A model generated the notes under the pieces. It saw only the letters and a program-made list of their open reading frames with translations. It had not been told where the DNA came from and searched no databases. A program made the position numbers and the translations under genes. This document shows positions 26,799 through 36,103 of a stretch of 64,000 bases of DNA, piece after piece. Each line of letters begins with the position of its first letter. The stretch's first letter is position 1. The DNA comes from CAADGV01 sp040290295 (lineage in GTDB: Bacteria > Bacteroidota > Ignavibacteria > UBA10030 > UBA6906). The stretch is taken from positions 1 to 64,000 of the forward strand of contig PSMW01000013.1 in assembly GCA_040290295.1 (NCBI GenBank), in the 5' to 3' direction.

Positions 26799-28454
26799 AT
26801 GAAACGCGTTTCGTTCCTCTTTCTTGTGTTCATTCATGTCGATGCGTTGGGACAAGCTCCCTCAGCACCCGATACGATTACTCGGCACAACGTCGCAGCT
26901 GCAGAATCGCTCATCGGCCTTTCCTTCAACGACGCAAAGCGCGATTCCATGGTGGATGGGCTTGTTGAACAACTCCGTGCTTATTGCGCGCTGCGCGGGG
27001 TCTCGCTTCCGAACAGCATCCCGCCCGCGCTCGTCTTCAATCCTTTGCCGGTAGGCATGAAGCTCCCCTCGCAGCGAAAAGCTCTGGCGCTCAGTCCGGT
27101 CAGCGGCGTTACGCGTCCGACTCATCTCGACGATGTCGCCTTTTTTTCGATCGGACAGCTTGCCGAGCTGATACGAACGCGCAAGGTGACATCGGAAGAG
27201 TTACCACGGATGTACATCAACCGACTCAAGAAGTATGGTCCGGTGCTGGAGTGCGTCATCACGCTCACGGAGTCACTCGCCCTTGCACAAGCGCGGCGCG
27301 CCGATCGCGAGATCGCAGCAGGCAAATACCGCGGAGCGCTCCATGGGATTCCCTACGGCGCAAAAGACCTTCTCGCAACGAAAGGTATCACGACCACATG
27401 GGGATCGGTTCCCTACAAAGATCAGCTTATCGATGAGGACGCCACCGTCATTCAGCGGCTCGAGAAAGCGGGCGCAGTGCTCGTTGCCAAACTCACGATG
27501 GGCGAATTGGCATGGGGCGATGTTTGGTTTGGAGGGAAGACACGCAATCCTTGGAATCTGCAACAAGGCTCGAGCGGCTCCTCAGCAGGATCGGCGGCTG
27601 CAACAGCAGCGGGATTGGTGGCGTTCGCCATCGGAACGGAAACATGGGGATCGATCGTCTCGCCTTCCACACGATGCGGGACGACGGGGTTGAGGCCCAC
27701 GTATGGGCGCGTGAGTCGAACAGGTGCAATGGCATTGAGCTGGTCCATGGACAAAATCGGACCAATCTGCAGAACGGTCGAAGACTGCGCGATCGTCTTG
27801 CATGCCATCTACGGACCCGACGGGAAAGACCAAACCGTGTACGATGTGCCATTCAATTACACGCCCCGCCTCGACCTCAAGAAGCTCAGAGTAGGTTACC
27901 TCAAGGAAGACTTCGACAGCGCGAAGTCGAACCGTGAGCAGAACGCTGTCACCCTCGCGCAGCTACAATCGATGGGCGTTCGTCTCATTCCCATCACTTT
28001 ACCGAAGCTTCCCGTTGCATCACTCGATTTCATTCTCAGTGCCGAAGCAGGAGCGGCGTTCGACGACCTGACGCGATCGGGAAAGGACGACCTCTTGGTT
28101 CGTCAAATCAAGAATGCATGGCCCAATGTCTTCCGCCTCTCGAGATTCATCCCGGCAGTCGAATACATTCAAGCCAATCGTATCCGCTTCTTGCTTATCC
28201 AAGAAATGGCTCGGCTGTTCGAGGACGTCGATCTGTATGTGGCACCTTCACTCGAAGGCGACAACCTTCTGCTCACGAACCTCACGGGGCATCCATGCAT
28301 GGTCGTGCCGAACGGGTTCTCACAAGACGGAACGCCCACGAGCATCTCCTTCATCGGAAAGCTCTTCGATGAAGCGACACTGCTCGCGTTCGCCAAGAAG
28401 TACCAAGATGCCACGGGTTTTCATCTTCATCATCCGAAACTTCCAGAACCATAA
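26799..28454 (+). CDS. Exported amidase (amidase-signature family)
   Basis: 551 residues. A signal peptide (MKRVSFLFLVFIHVDALGQA) precedes a unique region of about 90 residues and then the amidase-signature fold. The catalytic triad is visible: Lys189 in GIPYGAKDLLATKG, the cis-Ser near 262 in QGSSGSSAGSAAA, and Ser285 in GTETWGSIVSPSTR. GatA-like homologues are cytoplasmic; the signal peptide and lack of gatB/gatC neighbours indicate an exported hydrolase of amides, possibly peptide or cell-wall related. The substrate is unknown. It lies 12 bases after the PAP2-like gene and 27 before the BNR protein. Confidence 0.92.
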   Translation: MKRVSFLFLVFIHVDALGQAPSAPDTITRHNVAAAESLIGLSFNDAKRDSMVDGLVEQLRAYCALRGVSLPNSIPPALVFNPLPVGMKLPSQRKALALSPVSGVTRPTHLDDVAFFSIGQLAELIRTRKVTSEELPRMYINRLKKYGPVLECVITLTESLALAQARRADREIAAGKYRGALHGIPYGAKDLLATKGITTTWGSVPYKDQLIDEDATVIQRLEKAGAVLVAKLTMGELAWGDVWFGGKTRNPWNLQQGSSGSSAGSAAATAAGLVAFAIGTETWGSIVSPSTRCGTTGLRPTYGRVSRTGAMALSWSMDKIGPICRTVEDCAIVLHAIYGPDGKDQTVYDVPFNYTPRLDLKKLRVGYLKEDFDSAKSNREQNAVTLAQLQSMGVRLIPITLPKLPVASLDFILSAEAGAAFDDLTRSGKDDLLVRQIKNAWPNVFRLSRFIPAVEYIQANRIRFLLIQEMARLFEDVDLYVAPSLEGDNLLLTNLTGHPCMVVPNGFSQDGTPTSISFIGKLFDEATLLAFAKKYQDATGFHLHHPKLPEP

Positions 28455-28481
28455 CGACGAAACGAAAGGAAGGGCTTGAGC

Positions 28482-30074
28482 ATGATTCGCATCATCGTAT
28501 GCTTGCTCTCGTGCTTGCTTATACCGCACACGATCGCAGCGCAATACCTCAACGTGCGCGTCAGCAGTCCAACGGCAAATCAGCCGGAAGAGGTCTCCAT
28601 CGCGATCAATCCCACGAACCCTTCGAATCTTGCTGCCGGCGCCAACCTTCGCTACACGTACCGCTCGACAGATGGAGGGCTGACATGGATCGAGTCCCAA
28701 CTGACATCCGCCTACGGCGTGTACGGCGATCCATGTGTCACGTTCGATGCGCTCGGCAACCTGTATTATGGCCATCTTTCGAATCCTCCCTCTGGTGGAT
28801 ATTGGATCGACCGTATCGTTGTGCAGAAGTCCACGAACGGCGGGCAGACGTGGACGACCGGCGTCGGGATCGGCTACAATCCGCCGCGGCGGAATCAAGA
28901 TAAAGAGTGGCTGATCGCCGATATGACGAACTCGCCGTATCGTCACAACGTCTATGCTGCGTGGACGGAATTCGATTCCTACGGCAGTACATTGCCTAGC
29001 GATAGCTCGCGTATCCTTTTTTCGCGATCGGTTGATGGAGGGGCGACATGGTCCGCGCCTGTACGGGTAAGCGACCGGGGCGGCGACTGCATCGACAGCG
29101 ATAACACTGTCGAAGGCGCTGTGCCGGCGGTCGGTCCGAACGGCGAAGTGTACGTAAGCTGGTCGGGCCCGCTCGGCATCATGTTCGACAAATCCACCGA
29201 CGGCGGCGTCACGTTCGGGACCGATCGCTTCGTGGCTGCACAGCCGGGCGGGTGGGACTTCGACGTGCCGGGTATCTATCGTGCGAACGGGTTGCCCATC
29301 ACGTTGTGCGATGTGAGCACTTCACCTCACCGAGGAACTCTCTACATCAATTGGAGCGATCAACGCAACGGATTGAACAACACAGATGTCTTCCTCATCA
29401 AATCCACCGACGGCGGAAACACCTGGAGCAGCATCAAGAAAGTGAACGACGATCTTACCACAACGCATCAGTTCTTCACCTGGATGACAATCGATCAGAC
29501 AACAGGATTTCTCTATTGCGTCTTCTACGATCGGCGCAATTACACGACCACGCAAACCGACGTGTACGTTGCTCGTTCCACAGACGGAGGCGAGACGTTT
29601 CAGAACTTCCGCGTCAGCCAATCTTCGTTCTCTCCGCAAGCCTCCGTGTTCTTCGGAGACTACACGGGCATCGCGGCGTACAATCGAAACGTCTATCCGA
29701 TTTGGATGAGGATGGATGGAACGACGCTGAGCGTTTGGACAGCGATCATTCACGACACGACGGGTTCGACCGGCGTTGCACTGACTGCTCCGCCTCAGGT
29801 AACCTACCAGTTGCTGCAAAATTATCCGAATCCGTTCAACCCCACAACGACCATCGAGTATCATCTCGGGCAGGCAGGACCTGTGCGGCTAACAATCTTC
29901 GATGCGTTAGGAAGGCATGTCGCCACACTTGCGGACGCCTACCAGCAACAAGGATGGCATTCCGTGGAATGGACTGCGGCGAATAACGAACGACCTCTCG
30001 CAAGCGGCACCTACATCATACAACTCGAAGCAGGACCGTACCGCGAGCGAAAGAAACTCCTGTTGTTGAAGTAA
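28482..30074 (+). CDS. Secreted BNR/Asp-box repeat protein with T9SS sorting domain
   Basis: 530 residues from the ATG at 28482 (AAAGGAAGG upstream). A signal peptide ends near IAAQ. Six Asp-box repeats (STDGGLTW, STNGGQTW, SVDGGATW, STDGGVTF, STDGGNTW, STDGGETF) indicate a sialidase-like beta-propeller; no catalytic sialidase Arg triad can be assigned by eye. The last 80 residues form a type A T9SS sorting domain: LLQNYPNPFNPTTTIEYHL, then LTIFDALGRHVATL and SGTYIIQLEAG. It should be secreted or surface-attached. The ligand or substrate is unknown. Confidence 0.9.
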   Translation: MIRIIVCLLSCLLIPHTIAAQYLNVRVSSPTANQPEEVSIAINPTNPSNLAAGANLRYTYRSTDGGLTWIESQLTSAYGVYGDPCVTFDALGNLYYGHLSNPPSGGYWIDRIVVQKSTNGGQTWTTGVGIGYNPPRRNQDKEWLIADMTNSPYRHNVYAAWTEFDSYGSTLPSDSSRILFSRSVDGGATWSAPVRVSDRGGDCIDSDNTVEGAVPAVGPNGEVYVSWSGPLGIMFDKSTDGGVTFGTDRFVAAQPGGWDFDVPGIYRANGLPITLCDVSTSPHRGTLYINWSDQRNGLNNTDVFLIKSTDGGNTWSSIKKVNDDLTTTHQFFTWMTIDQTTGFLYCVFYDRRNYTTTQTDVYVARSTDGGETFQNFRVSQSSFSPQASVFFGDYTGIAAYNRNVYPIWMRMDGTTLSVWTAIIHDTTGSTGVALTAPPQVTYQLLQNYPNPFNPTTTIEYHLGQAGPVRLTIFDALGRHVATLADAYQQQGWHSVEWTAANNERPLASGTYIIQLEAGPYRERKKLLLLK

Positions 30075-30075
30075 G

Positions 30076-30477
30076 ATGAACATGCACGCGCCACACACTC
30101 ACCATCGGTTCTTCGTTTTGGGATGCCTTTCGGCTGCGATCGGCGTTGCAGCAGGAGCATTTGGAGCGCACGGCTTGAAGTCGCTGCTCTCACCCGACCG
30201 CTTGGCTGTGTACGAAACTGCCGTACGGTATCAGATGTATCACGCGTTCGGACTTTTGGCTGCCGCCTACATCGTTGAACCCACTGCATCCCCTCTCGCT
30301 CAGTTTGCTGGATGGTGCTTCATCGGCGGGACGATCCTCTTTTCCGGCAGCCTGTATGCGCTCACGCTTTCGGGGCAACGATGGCTGGGCGCCGTAACAC
30401 CGCTGGGTGGGATCGCTTTCATCGCGGGATGGATTCTGCTGGCAGCGGGAGCTTGGAAACAGAATGCCCAAAGCTGA
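30076..30477 (+). CDS. DUF423 family membrane protein (YgdD-like)
   Basis: 133 residues with four hydrophobic helices. Family motifs are GVAAGAFGAHGLKSLL near the N-terminus, AVYETAVRYQMYHAFGLL in the middle and GGTILFSGSLYALTLSG later, all diagnostic for DUF423. It starts one base after the BNR stop. The His-rich first residues (MNMHAPHTHHRF) are unusual but the remainder is standard. Biochemical function is unknown; it is an inner-membrane protein. Confidence 0.92.
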   Translation: MNMHAPHTHHRFFVLGCLSAAIGVAAGAFGAHGLKSLLSPDRLAVYETAVRYQMYHAFGLLAAAYIVEPTASPLAQFAGWCFIGGTILFSGSLYALTLSGQRWLGAVTPLGGIAFIAGWILLAAGAWKQNAQS

Positions 30478-30949
30478 CCACGCCTTGCTGGAAGTGATCG
30501 CCAACTCGGCAGAACGCATGCAGCGTTTCACCTTTCCAAGAGATTTTCCTGTCCAGCACACGGTTCAGCGCTTCCGCTAATACCTTAAGAGCGCGTGTGA
30601 CACTCTCCATGTGATTCGTCGTATCAGCGACACCACGAACGACCAAACCTCGTCATGGTTCCTCTCACACCTGCTCGAACCCATCCTCATTGACTGTATT
30701 CGATCCGTTATGCGGGACGGAAGGAACTTTACGCTTTTCACCAGTGCCCTTACTTTCGGTAAGATTTTTTTTGTCAGGAATGCAACCTGCACCGCATTTT
30801 CTTCGTATAGCCGCTGGAACAGGAGAGTGAACTTTGACGGTGTGTGAACTGAAAAGCGTTTTGCGTACCTTCTATAGCATCAGAGCAGGCGTGCCCGTCC
30901 GATGGGACAGCGATGCTCATCTTCGTGTTCCTTTTCCTTTTCTATTAGT
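30478..30949 (+). other. Intergenic region upstream of the exporter operon
   Basis: About 470 bases with no convincing gene on either strand. Several T-rich tracts occur (for example around 30764-30774), and TTTGACG lies near 30832, about 110 bases upstream of the adaptor gene, but no complete promoter of either sigma type can be fixed. The exporter promoter should be in this stretch. Confidence 0.35.
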
Positions 30950-32143
30950 ATGAACGTTTCCACAGACAAAGCCGATCTCAGTGCGCTACGCATCTCTCAG
31001 GAGAAGAGAGAGACGCAAACCAAGACGAAGAACCGATACATCGTCGCCGGCCTAGTCCTCATCGGTGTCGTCCTCACCGCCGGATACGTTTGGCTCAGCG
31101 GTGTGCTCGGCAGTGCGAAAGAAGTTGCCGTTGCAACAGCGACAGTGACGTATCCTTCTTCGGCAGGTGCAGTGCTGACCGCCAGCGGCTACGTTGTTGC
31201 ACAACAAAAAGCCGCGATCGCATCCAAAGCAACCGGAAGACTCGTGTACCTTGGCGTTGAAGAAGGCGATCGTGTACGGAAGAACGAAGTGATTGCCCGT
31301 ATTGAAGATCAGGATGTGCAGCCGGCACTCGCACAGGCACGAGCCAACTACGACTTGGCACAAGCAGATCTCGAAGATGCGCGGCAGTGGTTAGAACGCC
31401 AGCGCACAATGTACGCCTCGGGCACAACCTCGAAGGCAGAGCTTGACGCCGCGGAAGCGCGCTTCAAGCGTGTTGAAGCGACCATCAAGGCGTCGGAGGC
31501 GGCTGTGCGAGCTGCGGAGGTTGCATTGGAGAACACACGCATCCGCGCGCCGTTTAACGGCACCGTGCTCACGAAGAACGCTAACGTCGGCGAAGTCGTT
31601 GCTCCGTTCGCTGCCGCAGGTGGCTCGCGTGCGGCGGTCGTCACCATCGCCGATATGAACTCGCTTGAGGTAGAAGCCGACGTCTCGGAATCGAACATCA
31701 CGCGCGTCCAACACGGTGCCCCGTGCGAGATAACACTCGATGCTTATCCCGACCGGCGCTATCAAGGGTACGTGCACAAGATTGTTCCGACAGCCGATCG
31801 AGCGAAAGCAACCGTGTTGGTGAAAGTACGCTTCAAGGATCGGGACGAGCGGGTCCTACCGGAGATGAGCGCAAAGGTGACCTTTCTTTCCAAAGATGCA
31901 CGCCTCACCGCGACGCAAGCGAAAGCGCAGCTTACTGTTCCAGCCAGCGCCGTCGTTCGGCGGAACGAGACCGACATGGTTCTTGTTGTTCGCAACGATA
32001 CGGTGGTGGAGATGCCGGTACGCACGGGCAGCCGGTACGGCGACAGTGTCGTGATCGAAGAGGGACTCGTGCAGGGCGATAACGTTGTGCTGCGCCCCGA
32101 CCCGTCGCTGAAAAACGGCATCCGTGTCAAGATTCGCCCTTAA
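30950..32143 (+). CDS. Periplasmic adaptor (membrane fusion) protein, MacA/HlyD-like
   Basis: About 397 residues from the ATG at 30950. A cytoplasmic stretch, one membrane anchor (YIVAGLVLIGVVLTAGYVW), then the RND/MacA-type layout: a lipoyl half-motif near KAAIASKATGRLVYLGVEEGD, a helical hairpin (about residues 118-180) and the second half ENTRIRAPFNGTVLTKNANVGE, followed by beta-barrel and membrane-proximal domains. It should link the inner-membrane ABC pump to an outer-membrane factor. An ATPase and two permeases follow directly. No outer-membrane channel gene is in the window. Confidence 0.9.
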   Translation: MNVSTDKADLSALRISQEKRETQTKTKNRYIVAGLVLIGVVLTAGYVWLSGVLGSAKEVAVATATVTYPSSAGAVLTASGYVVAQQKAAIASKATGRLVYLGVEEGDRVRKNEVIARIEDQDVQPALAQARANYDLAQADLEDARQWLERQRTMYASGTTSKAELDAAEARFKRVEATIKASEAAVRAAEVALENTRIRAPFNGTVLTKNANVGEVVAPFAAAGGSRAAVVTIADMNSLEVEADVSESNITRVQHGAPCEITLDAYPDRRYQGYVHKIVPTADRAKATVLVKVRFKDRDERVLPEMSAKVTFLSKDARLTATQAKAQLTVPASAVVRRNETDMVLVVRNDTVVEMPVRTGSRYGDSVVIEEGLVQGDNVVLRPDPSLKNGIRVKIRP

Positions 32144-32154
32144 CACAATCATTC

Positions 32155-32862
32155 ATGGCATCCAAGGATACTGTCTCTATGGCGGAAAACACGAACACGA
32201 TCATCAACGTCAGCAACGTCAAGAAGTCCTACTTTCGAGATTCGCTCGAGATCCCCGTCTTGCACGACATATCGCTCGACGTGCCGCATGGAGAGTTCCT
32301 CGCGCTGATGGGACCATCGGGTTCGGGCAAGACGACGTTGCTGAATCTGCTCGCAGGCATCGACAAGCCGGACGAGGGGACGATCGAGGTTGGAGGTATC
32401 GACATCACGCGTTTATCGGAATCGGAACTCTCCACATGGCGTGCGCGCCATGTCGGATTCGTCTTTCAATTTTACAACCTCATACCGGTCTTGACGGCGT
32501 ATGAAAACGTGGAGTTGCCACTCCTGCTCACCAATCTCTCCAAGAAAGAGCGCCGCGAGCACGTAGAGTTTGCCTTGCGCTTGGTAGGATTGGAAGACCG
32601 CATGCAGAACCGGCCGGGACAACTTTCCGGCGGACAGGAACAGCGCGTGGCAATTGCCCGCGCGATCGTTACCGATCCCACTCTCATCGTCGCCGACGAA
32701 CCGACGGGCGATCTGGACAAGAAATCTGCCGTGGAGATCATGGAGCTTCTCGATCGTCTGAACAAGGAGTTCAGTAAAACGATCGTGATGGTGACACACG
32801 ATCCGCGCGCAGCCGAGAAAGCGCATACGGTGCGGCATCTCGAGAAGGGAGAGTTGACCTGA
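32155..32862 (+). CDS. ABC transporter ATPase, MacB/LolD type
   Basis: 235 residues with a complete nucleotide-binding domain: Walker A GPSGSGKTTLL, Q-loop FVFQFYNLIP, signature LSGGQEQRVAIARA, Walker B LIVADEPTGDLD and H-loop VTHDP. The LTAYENVELPLLL segment and the signature LSGGQEQR place it with MacB/LolD-like exporters of the type VII ABC class. It begins 11 bases after the adaptor gene and ends one base before the first permease. It energises export or mechanical work across the envelope. Confidence 0.95.
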   Translation: MASKDTVSMAENTNTIINVSNVKKSYFRDSLEIPVLHDISLDVPHGEFLALMGPSGSGKTTLLNLLAGIDKPDEGTIEVGGIDITRLSESELSTWRARHVGFVFQFYNLIPVLTAYENVELPLLLTNLSKKERREHVEFALRLVGLEDRMQNRPGQLSGGQEQRVAIARAIVTDPTLIVADEPTGDLDKKSAVEIMELLDRLNKEFSKTIVMVTHDPRAAEKAHTVRHLEKGELT

Positions 32863-32863
32863 C

Positions 32864-34018
32864 ATGTTGCGGATCGTTCTGAAAAACGCTCTCCGGCACA
32901 AACTGCGTTTCAGCCTCACCGTGCTCGGCATTGCCATCGCCGTCGTAGCATTCTGCTTGCTCCGAACGGTGGTAACGGTGTGGTACTCCGGCATCGAGGT
33001 CGCCGCCGCCTATCGTCTCATCACACGACAAGCCGTCTCGTTCATCTTCCCGTTGCCGTACGCGTATCGCGACCACATTGCGCGCGTCGAGGGCGTCGAG
33101 CAGGTTTCGTTCGCCAACTGGTTCGGCGGAACGTACATCGACAAGAAGCAATTCTTCGCTCGCTTGGCTGTCGATGCCGAAACGTTCTTCGATCTGTATC
33201 CGGAGTTTGTGGTCTCGAAAAAGGAGCTGGACGCATTCAAGCGAGAACGTAACGCGTGCATCGTGGGCGACGACCTCGTCAAAAGGTATGGATGGAAGAT
33301 CGGCGATGTCGTCCAAATCGAAGGCGACATCTATCCGGGACAGTGGCAATTTGTTGTACGCGGTGTCTACCATCCCCGCGAGCCGGCAATCGATCCGTCC
33401 AATTTCTTGTTCCGATGGGATCACCTCGACGAGCGGGTGCGTCACGATTCACCGGTACGCGCTGGGTACGTGGGATGGTACATCGTCCGGGTGAAGGAGG
33501 GCGCGAACACAGCAGCAGTATCGCAGCGGATCGACGACTTGTTCGCGAACAGCCGTGCGGAGACAAAGACAGAAACCGAGCGGCAATTTCAACAAGGCTT
33601 CATCGCGGCGTTCAGCGCGGTGATCGAAGCGATGAATTTCATCTCGTTCGTCATCATCGGCATCATCATGCTCGTCTTAGGCAACACGATGATCATGTCG
33701 TCGCGCGAGCGGACGCGAGAATACGCCGTTCTGAAGACCATCGGCTATTCCGCCAAGCAATTGACGGTGATGATCGGCGGCGAGTCGCTCCTCATCGCGC
33801 TTCTGGGCGGAGCGCTCGGCTTGCTCGCAACGATTCCCGCTGTGGACGTGTTTCAAGCTGCGATGCCGAAGGGGTTCTTCCCCATGTTTTTCGTGAAGCC
33901 GAGCACCGTCGTTCTCGCGGCACTTGCCGCCATGCTTGTGGGTGTTGCCGCAGCCGTCTTCCCGATCCAACGCGCCCTGCGCACGCGCATCGTCGAAGGT
34001 CTACGATTCGTGGGATGA
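32864..34018 (+). CDS. ABC transporter permease, MacB/FtsX type (first)
   Basis: 384 residues. The first membrane helix (FSLTVLGIAIAVVAFCLL) is followed by a large periplasmic domain of about 220 residues, then three helices at the C-terminus (FISFVIIGIIMLVLGNTMI, SLLIALLGGALGLLATIP, LAALAAMLVGVAAAVFPI). Between them lies the FtsX motif RTREYAVLKTIGYSAKQL, which contacts the ATPase. The periplasmic domain (for example FVVSKKELDAFKRERNACIV) is MacB-like. It presumably forms a heterodimer with the next gene product. Confidence 0.93.
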   Translation: MLRIVLKNALRHKLRFSLTVLGIAIAVVAFCLLRTVVTVWYSGIEVAAAYRLITRQAVSFIFPLPYAYRDHIARVEGVEQVSFANWFGGTYIDKKQFFARLAVDAETFFDLYPEFVVSKKELDAFKRERNACIVGDDLVKRYGWKIGDVVQIEGDIYPGQWQFVVRGVYHPREPAIDPSNFLFRWDHLDERVRHDSPVRAGYVGWYIVRVKEGANTAAVSQRIDDLFANSRAETKTETERQFQQGFIAAFSAVIEAMNFISFVIIGIIMLVLGNTMIMSSRERTREYAVLKTIGYSAKQLTVMIGGESLLIALLGGALGLLATIPAVDVFQAAMPKGFFPMFFVKPSTVVLAALAAMLVGVAAAVFPIQRALRTRIVEGLRFVG

Positions 34019-34062
34019 AGACGCCGGTCGGAATGCACACCAGTGCTTGAACAAGGAGAAGC

Positions 34063-35235
34063 ATGAAGATTCCCCTGAAATACACTCTTCGCAACCTGGA
34101 AACGCGTCGGCTCACGACCGCGCTGACCATTTTCGGTATCACGCTTGTCGTGTTCGTCTTCGCCGCTGTGCTCATGATGGCACATGGAGTCGAGAGAACC
34201 CTTGTGGCAACGGGTTCGGATGAGAATATTCTCATCAGTCGTAAAGCGGCGAACGGCGAGATTGCTTCGCTTTTGGACGGTGAGACGATCAACATCATCC
34301 TCTCGATGAGCCATATCGCCCGCACAGCTTCGGGCACGCCGCTAGCAACGAAGGATGTCGCCACGGTGATCAATCTTCCCAAGACCGATCACGTCGGTAT
34401 CACGAACGTGACGGTACGCGGTGTTTCTCCTGAAGCGTTCATACTGAGGCCTCACGTGAAGATCGTCGAGGGGCGTATGTTCACTTGGGGTGCCCGCGAG
34501 GTCATCATCGGTCGTGCAGTTGCGCGCCGCATCCTCGGCGCCACTATCGGCAGCACGATCAAGTTCGGCGGCAACGAGTGGCGTGTTGTCGGCACATTTG
34601 AAGCCGACGGGTCGGGCTTCGAGTCCGAAATCTGGGGCGATGGGTTACAAGTAACCGAGGCGTTGGGACGCAGTAACACGTTTTCGACACTCACGCTTCG
34701 GCTTGGCTCTCCACAGGATTATGACGCCTTCATGCAAGCCTTTACCGCCGATCCGCGCCTACAGCAATTCATTCCAAAAACGGAACGGAAGTTCTTCGAG
34801 GAACAGTCCGAGACGATGGCACTCTTCATCCGCGTCTTGGGCATCTTCATCACCGTCATCTTTAGTGCGGGGGCGGTCATCGGAGCGATGATCACAATGT
34901 ACGGTGCCGTCGCCAACCGCACGGTGGAGATCGGTACGCTTCGCGCACTGGGCTTTCCACGCCGCTCGGTTCTCGGTACCTATCTCGTCGAGTCGCTGAT
35001 TCTTGCCCTCGTCGGAGGTGTGATTGGACTGGTGCTTGCCTCCTTCCTTCAGTTCTTCAAAGTCTCGACGATCAATTTCGATTCGTTCGCCGAGATCGAG
35101 TTCGCGTTCGCTCTTTCTCCCAACATCGTCGTAGCATCGTTGATCTTCTCCGCAGTGATGGGCGTTGTCGGAGGATTTCTTCCTTCGGTGCGTGCCGCGC
35201 GGTTGAATATCGTGCTGGCTTTGCGAGGCGCATAG
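34063..35235 (+). CDS. ABC transporter permease, MacB/FtsX type (second)
   Basis: 390 residues with the same topology as the preceding permease: N-terminal KYTLRNLETRRLTTALTIFG helix, a periplasmic domain (EGRMFTWGAREVIIGRAVAR), then IRVLGIFITVIFSAGAVIGA, the coupling motif VEIGTLRALGFPRRSVL and two final helices. A short leader of 44 bases contains an AAGGAGAAGC ribosome site. Two different permeases suggest a heterodimeric exporter, unlike homodimeric MacB. The cargo is unknown. Confidence 0.93.
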   Translation: MKIPLKYTLRNLETRRLTTALTIFGITLVVFVFAAVLMMAHGVERTLVATGSDENILISRKAANGEIASLLDGETINIILSMSHIARTASGTPLATKDVATVINLPKTDHVGITNVTVRGVSPEAFILRPHVKIVEGRMFTWGAREVIIGRAVARRILGATIGSTIKFGGNEWRVVGTFEADGSGFESEIWGDGLQVTEALGRSNTFSTLTLRLGSPQDYDAFMQAFTADPRLQQFIPKTERKFFEEQSETMALFIRVLGIFITVIFSAGAVIGAMITMYGAVANRTVEIGTLRALGFPRRSVLGTYLVESLILALVGGVIGLVLASFLQFFKVSTINFDSFAEIEFAFALSPNIVVASLIFSAVMGVVGGFLPSVRAARLNIVLALRGA

Positions 35236-35455
35236 CGACGAGCGCTTGCTCGTACATCTCTCTATCGGTTGTTCTTCATTGCACAACACCATGGAACATT
35301 CCTGCGAACGTGGCTTGCTTGCAGAGCCACCGCGCACATGATGTGGACGAATCCTGGCAAGATGTAAATCTACCTTTGGGTTCTTGTTCTTCAACTCACC
35401 CTGACAATCTTACCATAACTCTCAAGTTCCCCTGTTCGGCTGCCGATACCACTTT

Positions 35456-35963
35456 GCTCCTAACGGACTTCTGGTTGTGAATGGCGGCGACGGCGCGCGT
35501 CACGGGAACCTACGCCGGTTCATTAACGGTCGCGGCATTGCAAGGAGGGCTTTCGGGCAAGGGTAATGCTTGGATAGACGGCAACGGCATCACCGCAGCC
35601 AACAGTCCGCGAACAAACACACAGTCACCGGACATGCTGGGAATCGTGGCGGAAAACAACACATACATCAGTAGAGACGATACGCGCAATCCTTCCACGG
35701 TCGTCAATATCGATGCTTCGATCTATTGTCACATCGGTGAACTCACCGCATATCAGTTTTGGCAGATCCGCAATCATGGAAGAGTGAGCCTTTATGGCGG
35801 CGTTACACAGCGTACTGCAGGATCACTCGGCGTGTTCAGTACCAGGGGATTGGTGAGCGGGTTTTACTACAGCATTCGCCATGATAAGCGCTTTCTGCTG
35901 CAGGCTCCTCCCTTTTTCCCTTCCTCCACGAAATACCAATTGGTCTCGTGGTGGGAAAACTGA
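35456..35963 (+). pseudogene. C-terminal remnant of a DUF4900-type protein, frameshifted
   Basis: The frame from about 35456 reads APNGLLVVNGGD; dropping one G near 35492 joins it to ARVTGTYAGSLTVAA. It continues NTQSPDMLGIVAENNTYISR, TAGSLGVFSTRGLVSGFYYS and PPFFPSSTKYQLVSWWEN, then stop. This is the C-terminal pattern of DUF4900-containing surface proteins as I know them, which normally have several hundred residues. The N-terminal part, including any pilin-like signal, is missing: the DNA before it up to the permease stop at 35235 has no coding character. The ATG at 35481 would give 160 residues without an export signal. Confidence 0.6.
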
Positions 35964-36103
35964 GGCAGAGAGCGACACCGCGCCAGACGGTGCGGGATAA
36001 TTCTCCCCTCTCGTTCTGTTCTGCCTGCGCTCATGGCTAACGATGCCATCGCTCACGAGGAGTAGGTCAACTTGAGAGATAACCCCCGGATGAACGCGCT
36101 GGA

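Noticed and set aside
30419..30646. 75-codon minus-strand open frame after DUF423
   Set aside because: Partly antisense to DUF423, low-complexity composition, no supporting start site.
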